64,000 bases of DNA from Desulfobacterales bacterium (GCA_023143455.1 JAGLHT010000006.1:1-64000), one strand, 5' to 3'; positions 37,444 through 47,201 are shown, numbered from the stretch's first letter. Notes: generated by a model not told the origin, from the sequence alone. Numbers and translations are program-made.

Positions 37444-38352
37444 TTATCGAGTTTGGATTATACCGGCAAGATGAGGTGTCTTTGTAGTATTATCCCGTAG
37501 TTCAAATAAAATATGGTCATTGTCTTTATTTGCTGCTAAGGCGGCTGTCCCAGGCAAAAACAGTGGGCGTTTGAACGAAACATCAATGGAAAAAAGTTCA
37601 TTGTCGGGAAATTGTTTTTCCATTTCAGCTACAGATCGCGCTAAGCTCCACATGCCGTGAGCTATGGCACGTTTAAAGCCAAAAAGCTTGGCAAAGTAAG
37701 TTGAGAGGTGATGTGGGTTGTAATCCCCGGAGACTTTTGCATATTGACGACCGATATTCTTTGGGACATCAATGATTGTAAAAGGTGAAAGAGCCTCGGG
37801 ACTTTGGTCAATTTTTCTTCTTTTTTTATATTTCTTGCTTTTAGAAAGTGTGGTTGTAATGCCCTTCCATACCAGCTCTGATCCGCTGGTTATTTCAAGC
37901 AAAAAGGTAATTTCAAGTCCTTTTTCATCAATATTTATTCTATCTAAACTAAATTTTGTATTCAGGATTTCATTTTGATTTATATTTCTTGTCTGAATGA
38001 TTTTCTGTTTTGTATGAATCAGTCCCATGGGAAGAAGGGGGAAAAAAGAGGAAGTGATATACTTTCCAAATTGTCCTATAAAAAGAGATTGAAGATAAAG
38101 CATGGGCACTGTATTGGTGTTTTGTGGAAATCCGCAGATTTTTTTAAACTGAGCTACCTTATTTAAATCAAGTTTTATATTGTTAAGAGAAGATGAATAT
38201 TTAGTAAAAACAATATCTTTTGAGGAATTAACAGATAGGCGTAATAGAGAGAGCATAAGTCCTTTTATCAGAACTATTGGCATAAAAAGGTCTTTGTGTA
38301 GCGAGATTGCCTGCTCAGGCTCTTTAAGTTCTATTTCTTCAGGTGTTTTCAT
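37444..38352 (-). CDS. MaoC-like acyl dehydratase/hydratase
   Basis: A 302-residue protein with a C-terminal hot-dog (R-hydratase) domain, about residues 190-300: YAKVSGDYNPHHLSTYFAK and FGFKRAIAHGMWSLARSVAE carry the usual Asp and His of enoyl-CoA hydratases. The N-terminal part is a diverged second hot-dog unit, as in two-domain MaoC proteins. The likely substrate is an enoyl-CoA or 3-hydroxyacyl-CoA. It lies 15 bases after hisHF and before an EamA transporter; no histidine role is implied. Confidence 0.8.
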   Translation of the reverse strand: MKTPEEIELKEPEQAISLHKDLFMPIVLIKGLMLSLLRLSVNSSKDIVFTKYSSSLNNIKLDLNKVAQFKKICGFPQNTNTVPMLYLQSLFIGQFGKYITSSFFPLLPMGLIHTKQKIIQTRNINQNEILNTKFSLDRINIDEKGLEITFLLEITSGSELVWKGITTTLSKSKKYKKRRKIDQSPEALSPFTIIDVPKNIGRQYAKVSGDYNPHHLSTYFAKLFGFKRAIAHGMWSLARSVAEMEKQFPDNELFSIDVSFKRPLFLPGTAALAANKDNDHILFELRDNTTKTPHLAGIIQTR

Positions 38353-38367
38353 ACAAAACTTCCAAAG

Positions 38368-39963
38368 TTAATTGTTTCTGATTTTTATTTTTTTTTCTGA
38401 GAGATACTCTTTTACCCTATTGATAGGAATTTCTTTTCTGTGGAAAATTCCTGCTGCAAGAGCAGCTTCGCTTTTTGTTTTTGTAAAAACCTGATAAAAA
38501 TGGTCTTCTTTGCCTGCCCCACTTGATGCAATAACCGGGATTGAAACAGCATTTTTTATACAGTTTATAAGATCAAGGTCAAATCCTGAATTTGTTCCAT
38601 CCCTGTCAATCGAGTTTATAAGCAGTTCACCTGCACCAAGGCTTTCACAAGCTTTTGCAAAGGATACAACATCAATATCTCTTTTTTCACGCCCACCTTT
38701 TACAGTACATTGATACCAGCAATATTTTTCTCCAGAAGGTCCGGGCTCTGAAGAGATAATAATGTTATGTCTTGAAGAGCCGTCATTTGATTTTACCCAA
38801 ACTTTTATGGGATCAATGGAGATAACAACTGCCTGACTTCCGTAAACATTGGATATATGTTCAATGGAGCTTTTTCCGGTTTTTTCGTTGGTTTTTAAAT
38901 ATTTTTCAGCAATATAAACTGCATCACTTCCAATGGAAATTTTATCTGCTCCAGCTCGGAAATAAGCTTCGGCAACTTCAATAGCTTTGTATGTTTTGTT
39001 GTTGCTGTCAGTATAATCTCTAATTCCTCCACCAATGGTAAGGGGTACAAAAACGTTTTTGGATGTTTTTTTCAAAACATCTATCATGGGCATGTCTTTA
39101 AGGGGAAAATCTCGAAACCCAGTAATATTTAAAAATGTGATTTCGTCTGCACCTTGCTCGTAATAGTCCCTTGCAAGCTCTACAGGTTTGCCAAGGTTTC
39201 TGACGTCACCTTTTTCTCGCACATCATACTGATCACCTTTTGTTACGACAAGATCTCCATTGTCATTGGATCTTACATCCAGACAGGCAACTATTCTTTT
39301 TGCAAGCCCGTTGTTTGAAGGCAAACCGTCAGTTCCAACAGGTTTGTTTTTGGCATTGTTATTACCCGGAGAAATAAAATTATTTAAAAATTGCAATCCG
39401 GGTTTCCCGCTTTTTTCAGGATGAAATTGCACACCTGTTATATTGCCTCTGCTCACGGCACTCACAAATTCATTTTCATAGGGAGTAGTTGTAAGAATAT
39501 CAGATTCTTTATCAGGTACAACATGGTATGAATGTACAAAATAAAATCTTATATCTTTGTTTATATTTTGAAAAAGAGATGAATCTTTTTTTGGATTTAT
39601 GCTGTTCCATCCAATGTGTGGCACTGCAAGTTTAATGTCAAAACGCTTAACAACTCCTGGAAGAATACCTAACCCTTTGTGCAATGAAAATTCTTCGCTG
39701 GTTTCAAAAAGAGCATGAAACCCCAGGCAGATACCAAGAAAAGGCCGGTTTTCATTAAGGTAATTTTTAAGAGGTTCAAAATAGCCCTTTGTTTTAATTG
39801 TCTTTATCATATTTCCATAATGACCTACTCCCGGAAATATGAGTTTTTCAGCATTGAGGATATCTGAAGGCTTTTTTACAATATTAATTTTTTGTCCAAG
39901 AGATTCAACAGCGTTGATAACGCTTCGGACATTTCCTGCACCATAATCAAGGATTGTAATCAT
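38368..39963 (-). CDS. hisHF: Imidazole glycerol phosphate synthase, HisH-HisF fusion
   Basis: One 531-residue chain with both halves of the enzyme that makes imidazole glycerol phosphate and AICAR. The N-terminal class I glutaminase (1-200) has FLGICLGFH (Cys79), and VQFHPEKSG (His181, Glu183). The cyclase follows from about 221, with Asp229 in CLDV and Asp384 in ISIDP. Most bacteria make these as two proteins. The cyclase has long inserts (KGDQYDVREKGDVRNLGKPV and GEKYCWYQCTVKGGRE) that resemble yeast HIS7. The gene sits between a thioesterase and a MaoC-like gene. Confidence 0.95.
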   Translation of the reverse strand: MITILDYGAGNVRSVINAVESLGQKINIVKKPSDILNAEKLIFPGVGHYGNMIKTIKTKGYFEPLKNYLNENRPFLGICLGFHALFETSEEFSLHKGLGILPGVVKRFDIKLAVPHIGWNSINPKKDSSLFQNINKDIRFYFVHSYHVVPDKESDILTTTPYENEFVSAVSRGNITGVQFHPEKSGKPGLQFLNNFISPGNNNAKNKPVGTDGLPSNNGLAKRIVACLDVRSNDNGDLVVTKGDQYDVREKGDVRNLGKPVELARDYYEQGADEITFLNITGFRDFPLKDMPMIDVLKKTSKNVFVPLTIGGGIRDYTDSNNKTYKAIEVAEAYFRAGADKISIGSDAVYIAEKYLKTNEKTGKSSIEHISNVYGSQAVVISIDPIKVWVKSNDGSSRHNIIISSEPGPSGEKYCWYQCTVKGGREKRDIDVVSFAKACESLGAGELLINSIDRDGTNSGFDLDLINCIKNAVSIPVIASSGAGKEDHFYQVFTKTKSEAALAAGIFHRKEIPINRVKEYLSEKKIKIRNN

Positions 39964-39987
39964 ATTTTACTCTTAGTATTTAATGGT

Positions 39988-40389
39988 TTATTGGACATTT
40001 GGAATCCTATTAATTGCTTCTTTGATCTCGCCTTTTAACGCAATTGCTTTTCCTGTTTTGTCAGCAACAACAAAGGTAACGTCTGCCTGAATACAGATTT
40101 TTCCAGTGGATGTGTTTATAATTTCCTGTTTGAATACAGCGCTTTTGTTACCGATTTTATCTAACCCTGTTTTTATCAATATAACATCATTTACCCTTGC
40201 TGGGCTCCGATATGAAATATTTATATTTACTACAAAAAAACTAAGTTTGTTTTGAATAAAATCAGTTATTTCCATATGCTCTTCAACTATCTGCCATCGT
40301 GCTTCCTCGAGAAATTCAAGATATCTTGCATTGTTAACGTGTTTATATAAGTCAGTATGATACCCTCGAATTTTTATTTTTATTTCCAT
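39988..40389 (-). CDS. 4HBT/YbgC-type acyl-CoA thioesterase
   Basis: Hot-dog fold protein of 133 residues. The N-terminal active-site motif is YHTDLYKHVNNARYLEFLEEARW, with the catalytic Asp and the HVNN turn typical of 4-hydroxybenzoyl-CoA thioesterases and YbgC. It hydrolyses an acyl-CoA, chain type unknown. It is the first gene of the minus-strand group with hisHF (24 bases downstream), the MaoC-like enzyme and the EamA transporter. Confidence 0.85.
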   Translation of the reverse strand: MEIKIKIRGYHTDLYKHVNNARYLEFLEEARWQIVEEHMEITDFIQNKLSFFVVNINISYRSPARVNDVILIKTGLDKIGNKSAVFKQEIINTSTGKICIQADVTFVVADKTGKAIALKGEIKEAINRIPNVQ

Positions 40390-40501
40390 AATTCTTTCAG
40401 CCTTGTTTTGTTTTAAACGAAATATATACCATTGTTTGATAAGATTTTACAAATATTAACTTAACTGGTATAGTGAATTTTTATTAAAAGTTAAAAATAC
40501 C

Positions 40502-41092
40502 ATGAGAATCCTGACTGTTTCTGATTTTATTGAAAAATCCCTTGACCAAAAGATTGAAGATAACACTCTTCCCAAAATAGACCTTATACTATCTTGCGGT
40601 GATATTTCTCCTGAATACTTAGTGTTTTTAAAAGAAAAACTTGCAGCTCCTCTGTACTACGTGAAAGGCAATCATGATGTACGGCATGCTGGCTACCACC
40701 CGGAAGGATGTACTGATATAAATAAACAGCTTGTTCAATATAATTCAATGAGGATAATAGGCTTTGAAGGATCAATGTGGTATAATGGCAACGAAAATCA
40801 ATTTACTGAAAACGAAATGAAAAAAATAATACGCAGTATGTGGTTTTCTCTTTTGAAAAGCAAAGGCGCCAATATAGTTATTACCCATGCTCCTCCCCGC
40901 TACATTCATGATGCAGAGGACTTGTGCCATAGAGGATTTGCATGCTTTGTTAACCTGATAGAAAAATATAGCCCAAAATATTTTATTCATGGACATATAC
41001 ATAAAAATTTTAACAATTCATTGGACCGTGTTACTCTTTATGGGAAAACAAAAGTAATAAACACCTGCGGATATAACATCCTGGAGTATTAA
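40502..41092 (+). CDS. Metallophosphoesterase
   Basis: Calcineurin-like phosphoesterase of 196 residues. Metal-binding motifs are LSCGDISPEYL, VKGNHDVRH, VITHAPPRYIHD and FIHGHIHKN. The first motif (TVSDFIEKSLD) lacks the usual D-x-H histidine, as in other members of the SDxxxxxL subgroup. The substrate is unknown. It ends one base before the ParB-nuclease/RAM-like gene, so the two are probably co-transcribed with the sensor kinase that follows. Confidence 0.85.
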   Translation: MRILTVSDFIEKSLDQKIEDNTLPKIDLILSCGDISPEYLVFLKEKLAAPLYYVKGNHDVRHAGYHPEGCTDINKQLVQYNSMRIIGFEGSMWYNGNENQFTENEMKKIIRSMWFSLLKSKGANIVITHAPPRYIHDAEDLCHRGFACFVNLIEKYSPKYFIHGHIHKNFNNSLDRVTLYGKTKVINTCGYNILEY

Positions 41093-41093
41093 T

Positions 41094-42191
41094 ATGGAAA
41101 ACTTTTTTAAAAACTTGTTTGGTTTCAAGAAGAATAAGAGCTTGAGCACTGTTAAATCATTTAATGATGCAAAGGCTAAAGAAGACGATTGTAAGATTAT
41201 TGAACATGGCATTCAAAATGTTAGCTTAGATAAAATAGTTGGGAGTGTTGGCAAGTATAAAGATTTTGATTCAAGGTTTCATTTTAGAAATCAAGAGCAA
41301 TCTCCAAGGTTTAATTCCATTAAGCAAGCAATGCTTGATCAGAAAGTTTTTCCACCAATTAACCTTTATCAGATACGGGATGAGTTTTATATTTTAGACG
41401 GGAATCATCGTGTTGCTGCAGCAAAAAGTTTAGGTCGCCAAGAAATTGAAGCAAAGGTTACTGAACTTATATCCTCAAAAAAGAATCTTGAAAATTTACT
41501 CTATATGGAAAAGTCTTCATTTTTAAAAACAACCAATCTTCCTGATGAAATAGAGCTTACAGAAGTTGGAAAATACAGATACCTTGAAAAACAGATTAAA
41601 AAGCATTTGATTTATTTGGAAACTGATTCAGATGAGAATTTTGATCTGCAAAAGGCTGCCCGGGACTGGTATGACACAATTTATATCCCCCTTACCTTAA
41701 TAATAAAAAGAGGAGGGCTTTTAAAATATTTTCCTAATCGTACAATATCTGATCTTTATGTTTATGTTTCCTTTACCCACTGGAGACGAAAATCCAAACG
41801 AAAATATGGAATAGAACTATATAGGCATCTTCCGGGAGACATGGAATCTTTCAGACGATTAATGCTTGAGAAAAGCAATCCTGAATATCCTGAAATGAAA
41901 CGATCAATTACAGCTTTTGTTTTTATTAATGTTAAAGGCTCTATAGAGAGTAGGGTGGTTGATAAAATTTTTAAAGTTGAAGGCGTTTCAGAAGTTCATT
42001 CAGTACACGGGAATATTGATATACTTATAAAAATCAAACTCATACGGGACTTGCTTGCATCTGATGCAGAAACTATTGGCGAATTTGTAGATAAGAGAAT
42101 AAGGTCAATCCAAGGAGTTGATAGCACTCAAACAATAATACCTGCTATATCCAAGGTAAAGGATCAATTTGATTGCACAGAGCTGTACTGA
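41094..42191 (+). CDS. ParB-like nuclease domain fused to an Lrp/AsnC-like (RAM) domain
   Basis: A 365-residue protein. Residues about 45-135 resemble the ParB/Srx nuclease domain: VSLDKIVGSVGKYKDFD, then FYILDGNHRVAAAKSLGRQEIEAKV, whose DGNHR is the usual signature. The middle is helical and unrecognised, with YVYVSFTHWRRKSKRKYG. The end (about 290-350) resembles the small-ligand RAM domain of Lrp/AsnC: TAFVFINVKGSIESRVVDKIFKVEGVSEVHSVHGNIDILIKIK. No DNA-binding helix-turn-helix was seen. Its stop overlaps the sensor kinase ATG by one base (TGATG), so the two may act together. Function unknown. Confidence 0.7.
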   Translation: MENFFKNLFGFKKNKSLSTVKSFNDAKAKEDDCKIIEHGIQNVSLDKIVGSVGKYKDFDSRFHFRNQEQSPRFNSIKQAMLDQKVFPPINLYQIRDEFYILDGNHRVAAAKSLGRQEIEAKVTELISSKKNLENLLYMEKSSFLKTTNLPDEIELTEVGKYRYLEKQIKKHLIYLETDSDENFDLQKAARDWYDTIYIPLTLIIKRGGLLKYFPNRTISDLYVYVSFTHWRRKSKRKYGIELYRHLPGDMESFRRLMLEKSNPEYPEMKRSITAFVFINVKGSIESRVVDKIFKVEGVSEVHSVHGNIDILIKIKLIRDLLASDAETIGEFVDKRIRSIQGVDSTQTIIPAISKVKDQFDCTELY

Positions 42192-44647
42192 TGGGAGAAA
42201 AAGTAAAAATTCAAAATAAAACAGAAAAAATAAACAATATACTTTTTGACATAATTAAGGCTGTGGGTACTACTACAAGCCTTGAAGATTTCTACGCCTT
42301 TATTCATAATGCTTTAAATAGAATAATCAGCGCACCGAATTTTTTCATTGCAATTTATAATGAAGAAAAGAAAACCATTGAATTTCCGTATTTCAAAGAT
42401 CAGTTTGATAAAAAAATGTCATATATTAATGATTTTACAGCGACACATTCTTTAACCGGAGAAGTTATATTATCAGGCAAACCTCTTTTTTTATTTGAAG
42501 AAGAATTAATACTACGGAAACAGGCAAAAAAATCCATAGGAAAGCTGAGTAAGATATGGATTGGTGTTCCATTAATTGTCCGCAATAAGGTTATAGGGGT
42601 TATGGCAGCACAAGATTACAATGACCCTGAGTATTTTAGCCAGAAAGATTTTGAAATGTTTATCTTTGTTTCTAGTCAAATCGCCATAGCAATTGAGAGA
42701 AAGAGGATGATGGATGAACTGGTTGAAAGTGAAAACCGATTTAGAGATATGGCGGAATTGTTGCCCGAAGCTATATTTGAAACCGATGATGAGTTGAAAA
42801 TAACATATGCTAACTCAAAGACTTTAGATATGCTCGGATATTCAAAAAAGGATATAAAGAACGGAGTTAATTGTGTTGATTTTATAGCAGCACAAAATTT
42901 TAAAACCAAATTGAATAACAGTGGCATAGTTGAAAAAGATGAAGGAATAGACTTAGAAGGGTTAAAAGAATATCTTTTTTTAAGAAAAGACAGCTCGTCT
43001 TTCCCGGGAATAATTAAGACCTCTTCTATCTATAAAGGGGGCAAGCAAACAGGCCTTCGAGGTGTTATTATAGACATCTCTGACCGTAAACAATGGGAAG
43101 AATCTCTCAAAGAGAGTGAATACAAATTCAGAACGCTCGCAGAAACTTCATCAATAGGTATTATACTTTATCAGGATGAAAAATTAGTTTATTGTAATCC
43201 TGCCACTGAAAAAATTTTAGGATATACATTTGAGGAATATGAAAAGAGAGATTTTCTGGATATTGTTGCGCCTGAATTTAAAGAAAAGATTAAAAAATAT
43301 TCTGTTTTAAGACAAAAAGGTCTACCAGCTCCATCTGGATACGAGTGTAGGATTATAACTAAGCAGAAAGAAGAAAAATGGATTTATCTTGAAGGGCGTA
43401 GTATTAAATTTCATGGTAAACCGGCTGGCCTTGCTTCTTGGCTTGATATTACCCAACGCAAAGAGGCAGAAGAAAAGTTAAATCAATTTCGGGGATATTT
43501 GACAGGTATTATTAATTCCATGCCCTCAATATTGGTAGGAATTGATGTAAACTATAAAATAACATTATTCAACAAGCAGGCTGAAGAAAAAACCGGATTG
43601 TCTGCAAAAGATGCTGATGGACAGGATTTGTATTCTGTTTTCCCAAGGCTTAAAAAACATCATTCTAAAATTCAAACAGCAATAAGAGAGCAAACTGTTC
43701 AGGAAGCTTTGAAAGTTCCTTACAAAATTGACACTGAACTCTTTTATGAGGATATTACTATATACCCATTAGTCACCGGTGACGCCCAAGGCGCAGTAAT
43801 ACGGGTTGATGATGTAACAAATCAGGTTAAGGTTGAGTCAATTCTAATTCAAACTGAAAAAATGATTTCTGTTGGAGGTCTTGCAGCAGGAATGGCGCAT
43901 GAGATTAACAACCCCCTTGCCGGGATGATGCAGAATGCCCAGGTAGTTTACAATCGCCTTGCAAAACATTTTCCAGCCAATGAAACAGCAGCTTTAGCTG
44001 CTGGAACAACTTTGGATAGTATTAAAGCCTATATGAAAGACAGGAAGATTTTAGAGCATATTGAGAAAATAAATCAAGCAGGGATACAAGCGGCAGAAAT
44101 TGTAGAAAACATGCTCAATTTTGTAAAAAAGAGCGGCGCTGGAAAATCATTACAAAGCCTTAGTAAACAAGTGGATAAAACTATTGAGCTTGTTAAGACT
44201 GATTATTATTTAAAGATGAAAAGCAGTTTTAAAAAACTAGAAATATTTAAGGAATATGATCCAACAGTACCCAAAATTCCCTGTGAAGGAAGCAAAATTC
44301 AACAGGTAGTTTTTAATATTTTAAAAAACAGTGCCCAGGCTTTCATAACAAACAAAGAAAATTCAGGAGCTTTACAAATTACAATAAGGATTTACCTTTC
44401 CTGTAATAAGGCATGTTTGGAAATTGAAGATAATGGTCCTGGAATGGATGAAAAAACACTTAAGCGTGTTTTTGAACCTTTTTTCACAACAAAAGAAAAG
44501 GACAAGGGAACAGGGCTTGGACTTTATATTGCTTATTTTATTATTACAGAAGATCATTCAGGAGAAATGACAGTTACAACAGAATTGGGAAAAAGAACAT
44601 TGTTTACCATTAAGCTTCCTGTCAAAAATGTTTTAGGAAACAATTGA
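42191..44647 (+). CDS. GAF/PAS sensor histidine kinase
   Basis: A soluble sensor kinase of 818 residues from the ATG at 42191, which overlaps the preceding stop. Order: GAF domain (about 20-170), three PAS domains (about 180-300, 310-430 and 440-550), HisKA with LAAGMAHEINNPLAG (phosphorylated His570), and HATPase with NILKNSAQAF, IEDNGPGMDE and KGTGLGLYIAYF. No transmembrane segment is evident, so it senses a cytoplasmic signal. No receiver is encoded next to it; the nearest free receiver is at 11.4-11.8 kb. Confidence 0.93.
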   Translation: MGEKVKIQNKTEKINNILFDIIKAVGTTTSLEDFYAFIHNALNRIISAPNFFIAIYNEEKKTIEFPYFKDQFDKKMSYINDFTATHSLTGEVILSGKPLFLFEEELILRKQAKKSIGKLSKIWIGVPLIVRNKVIGVMAAQDYNDPEYFSQKDFEMFIFVSSQIAIAIERKRMMDELVESENRFRDMAELLPEAIFETDDELKITYANSKTLDMLGYSKKDIKNGVNCVDFIAAQNFKTKLNNSGIVEKDEGIDLEGLKEYLFLRKDSSSFPGIIKTSSIYKGGKQTGLRGVIIDISDRKQWEESLKESEYKFRTLAETSSIGIILYQDEKLVYCNPATEKILGYTFEEYEKRDFLDIVAPEFKEKIKKYSVLRQKGLPAPSGYECRIITKQKEEKWIYLEGRSIKFHGKPAGLASWLDITQRKEAEEKLNQFRGYLTGIINSMPSILVGIDVNYKITLFNKQAEEKTGLSAKDADGQDLYSVFPRLKKHHSKIQTAIREQTVQEALKVPYKIDTELFYEDITIYPLVTGDAQGAVIRVDDVTNQVKVESILIQTEKMISVGGLAAGMAHEINNPLAGMMQNAQVVYNRLAKHFPANETAALAAGTTLDSIKAYMKDRKILEHIEKINQAGIQAAEIVENMLNFVKKSGAGKSLQSLSKQVDKTIELVKTDYYLKMKSSFKKLEIFKEYDPTVPKIPCEGSKIQQVVFNILKNSAQAFITNKENSGALQITIRIYLSCNKACLEIEDNGPGMDEKTLKRVFEPFFTTKEKDKGTGLGLYIAYFIITEDHSGEMTVTTELGKRTLFTIKLPVKNVLGNN

Positions 44648-44732
44648 TTTTTTTGAAATGGACTTTTACTAAAAACTCTGTTACAAAATTTATCTGTATC
44701 AATCATATATAAATATCGGAAATAATTAGAAC

Positions 44733-46028
44733 ATGGAAATTTTACAATACCCCTCAGATGAGGCTGAAAAAAAAGTTCTTGCAATAATTGAGCGAGGATT
44801 AGGGTTTACTGAAGAAGATTATAAGGATGTTAATGCTTATATAGAAGCTGTGAAAACAGAAGGTGATAAGGCAGTATGTTATTATACAAACAAGTTTGAC
44901 TCAAAGCATGTAACAGAAAAATCCTTAAAAGTTTCAGACAATGAATTTGAAGAAGCTTGTCAAAATCTCGATAAAAAATTCTTAAAAGCACTTGATAGAG
45001 CTGTAGTACAAATTGAATCTTTTCATTTAAAGCAGAATCAGAATTCCTGGATTGATACTCCAAGAGAGGGTGTTATGCTGGGGCAACTGGTAAAACCTGT
45101 TGCTGCCGCAGGGATTTATGCTCCCGGGGCAACAGGTGGAAAAACGCCTTTAGTATCTTCTGTTTTAATGGGAGGGATTCCTGCAAAAGTAGCAGGAGTG
45201 GAATCAATATCATTAATGACACCACCTATGGAAAATGGGAAAATCAACCCCTATATTCTTGCTACTGCTCAAAGAGTCGGTATTGATAATGTGTTCAAGG
45301 CAGGAAGTGCATGGGCTATTGCCGCTCTTGCTTACGGCACTGAAACAATTCCAAAAGTTGATGTTATAGTAGGTCCTGGAAATTTATATGTAACATTAGC
45401 TAAAAAAATTGTATCAGGTATAGTAGGTATTGATATGATTGCAGGACCAAGTGAGATTTTAATTATTGCAGATAAAGATGCCGATCCAAATTGTATTGCT
45501 GCAGATCTTCTTTCCCAGGCTGAACATGACATTTTGGCTTCTGCAATTCTTTTAACTGATTCAGAAGATATAGCAAAAAAGACTAAAGTATGCGTAGAAG
45601 AACAACTTGAGAAACTTTCAAGAAAAGACATAGCTTCAAAGTCAATTCAGAATTTTGGTATAATTATGATAGTGCCTGAGATAGGCACTGCAATAGAGCT
45701 TTCAAACAGACTTGCTCCTGAGCATCTTGAACTTTTGGTAAAAAACCCTTTTGAATATATAGAAAAAATTAGAAATGCCGGTGCAATATTTTTAGGTCCT
45801 TATAGCCCGGAACCAATGGGTGATTATATTGCAGGGCCAAATCATGTTCTGCCCACAGCAGGAACTGCAAGGTTTTCATCGGCTCTTTCTGTAGAAAATT
45901 TTATAAAAAAGACAAGTCTCATACAATATTCAAAACAAGCCTTTGAAAAAGAAGCAGATGATGTAATTGCTCTTGCTGAAGTTGAAGGGCTTGATGGCCA
46001 TGCAAATGCCATCAAGGCCAGAAGATAG
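44733..46028 (+). CDS. hisD: Histidinol dehydrogenase
   Basis: Oxidises histidinol twice to histidine with NAD; a zinc enzyme. The 431 residues are the normal length. Landmarks are AAGIYAPGATGGKTPLVSSVLM, DVIVGPGNLYVTLAKKIV, DMIAGPSEILIIAD, SQAEHDILASA and GPYSPEPMGDYIAGPNHVLPT with zinc and catalytic residues. It is the last step of histidine synthesis. It lies 85 bases after the sensor kinase and is not with the other his genes; hisHF is 5 kb away on the opposite strand. Confidence 0.96.
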   Translation: MEILQYPSDEAEKKVLAIIERGLGFTEEDYKDVNAYIEAVKTEGDKAVCYYTNKFDSKHVTEKSLKVSDNEFEEACQNLDKKFLKALDRAVVQIESFHLKQNQNSWIDTPREGVMLGQLVKPVAAAGIYAPGATGGKTPLVSSVLMGGIPAKVAGVESISLMTPPMENGKINPYILATAQRVGIDNVFKAGSAWAIAALAYGTETIPKVDVIVGPGNLYVTLAKKIVSGIVGIDMIAGPSEILIIADKDADPNCIAADLLSQAEHDILASAILLTDSEDIAKKTKVCVEEQLEKLSRKDIASKSIQNFGIIMIVPEIGTAIELSNRLAPEHLELLVKNPFEYIEKIRNAGAIFLGPYSPEPMGDYIAGPNHVLPTAGTARFSSALSVENFIKKTSLIQYSKQAFEKEADDVIALAEVEGLDGHANAIKARR

Positions 46029-46039
46029 TTATAGATCAG

Positions 46040-46246
46040 CTATTGATTTCCAAATCCGTTCTGTTCGCTACAGTCAGGGCATTGCCACGTTATTCCATTA
46101 CATGTCATGCCCCACTGATTTTCATACATGCACTCCTGACATATGGCAAATCCACACCTACAGTTCCAGCAGAATATAAAGGATTTGCCACAGCAATGGC
46201 ATAATTTGGATTGTTTTTCTCTTCTTTTGTTTCTTCTTGAGCTCAA
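46040..46246 (-). CDS. Small cysteine-rich protein, probable zinc binder
   Basis: A 68-residue protein with many cysteines in close pairs (LCHCCGKS, FCWNCRCGFAICQECM, and TCNGITWQCPDC), a basic N-terminus (MSSRRNKRREKQSK) and no membrane segment. The spacing suggests two or three zinc knuckles. I do not recognise the family. It directly follows the SHOCT protein gene on the minus strand and converges with hisD. Confidence 0.55.
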   Translation of the reverse strand: MSSRRNKRREKQSKLCHCCGKSFIFCWNCRCGFAICQECMYENQWGMTCNGITWQCPDCSEQNGFGNQ

Positions 46247-46256
46247 GTTCTTTTAT

Positions 46257-47024
46257 CTAAAGGTCTTCAAGTAACACTGCTTTTTTCTTGTCATATTCCT
46301 CTTGGGTTATTAAATTTTTGTCTAGAAGTTTTTGTAGCAGCATGAATTTTTTTTCGAAATCAGTATTAGCACCTTGATTTTCTGTTTCTAAATCAGTTTC
46401 CATAACAGTTTGTTGACTCTTTGTTTCCATTGTGGCAATTTCCGGTCCGGTTCTGCCTTTACTATTGAATTGAATTCTTTTTTGTGTCCTTGCATTCATG
46501 TAGTAAATCCAAACGTTGCTATCAAGGCTTCTAGTATGACGTTCTATAGGATAGCCATAACAGATAAGGACCGCTTCTTTACCCATTCCGTCTACTATTA
46601 CTCCTTTTTTAATGGCGTCTATTTCAGCTTCCGTCATACCAACTGTTAATTCTTCAAAATTTTTTGGTGTAAACGTATAGCCCATATAATCTTTAATGGT
46701 TTTTTTGCGATGATGTCTTAAAACGAAATGAATTCTATGGTTTTTATTGTCAGGCAAAGTTTTATAAAGTACATGTTGAGGATGAAGTTGATTGTTATTG
46801 TAAGGCTGATTTTCAAAGATTAAAGGACGGTCTTTGATTTCAGTTCCGGCAGGAATCATAGACCTGCCTCCCTTAAAGTTTATAAAGGCATTATTATATC
46901 CCCCCCATTTCCAAATATTGTATGCAGTATAAAGTTTGTCGCTTGCATAACAATTAACAGCGGCTATAGATAGAAGAATCAATATAGTTAATATCATTTT
47001 AATTAAGCATCGCATAATTTTCAC
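46257..47024 (-). CDS. Exported protein with C-terminal SHOCT domain
   Basis: A 255-residue protein with an N-terminal signal (MRCLIKMILTILILLSIAAVNCYA). The centre includes ELTVGMTEAEIDAIKKGVIVDGMGKEAVLICYGYPIERHTRSLDSNVWIYYMN, which resembles SmpA/OmlA-like outer-membrane assembly domains. The last 30 residues (LLQKLLDKNLITQEEYDKKKAVLLE) form a SHOCT motif. Function is unknown; association with the cell envelope is inferred. It lies 10 bases before the small zinc protein gene. Confidence 0.7.
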   Translation of the reverse strand: MKIMRCLIKMILTILILLSIAAVNCYASDKLYTAYNIWKWGGYNNAFINFKGGRSMIPAGTEIKDRPLIFENQPYNNNQLHPQHVLYKTLPDNKNHRIHFVLRHHRKKTIKDYMGYTFTPKNFEELTVGMTEAEIDAIKKGVIVDGMGKEAVLICYGYPIERHTRSLDSNVWIYYMNARTQKRIQFNSKGRTGPEIATMETKSQQTVMETDLETENQGANTDFEKKFMLLQKLLDKNLITQEEYDKKKAVLLEDL

Positions 47025-47201
47025 CTCAATTTTGAATTTTAATAATTAGAAACAGTATTTTACAAAAAAATATCTGTCAGAAACTCTTTTATACGATTAT
47101 GATAGAAGGTGTTTTTTGTCAAGTAAATCTATATTCTTTATAAACAGCAGTGTACAAAATATAGTGAGCCAAGACAAATTAATTTTTAAAATAAGATCCC
47201 A

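Noticed and set aside
47025-47201. Possible small RNA in the gap before the SHOCT gene
   Set aside because: Only A+T-rich sequence without a promoter-terminator pair or stable stem was seen.
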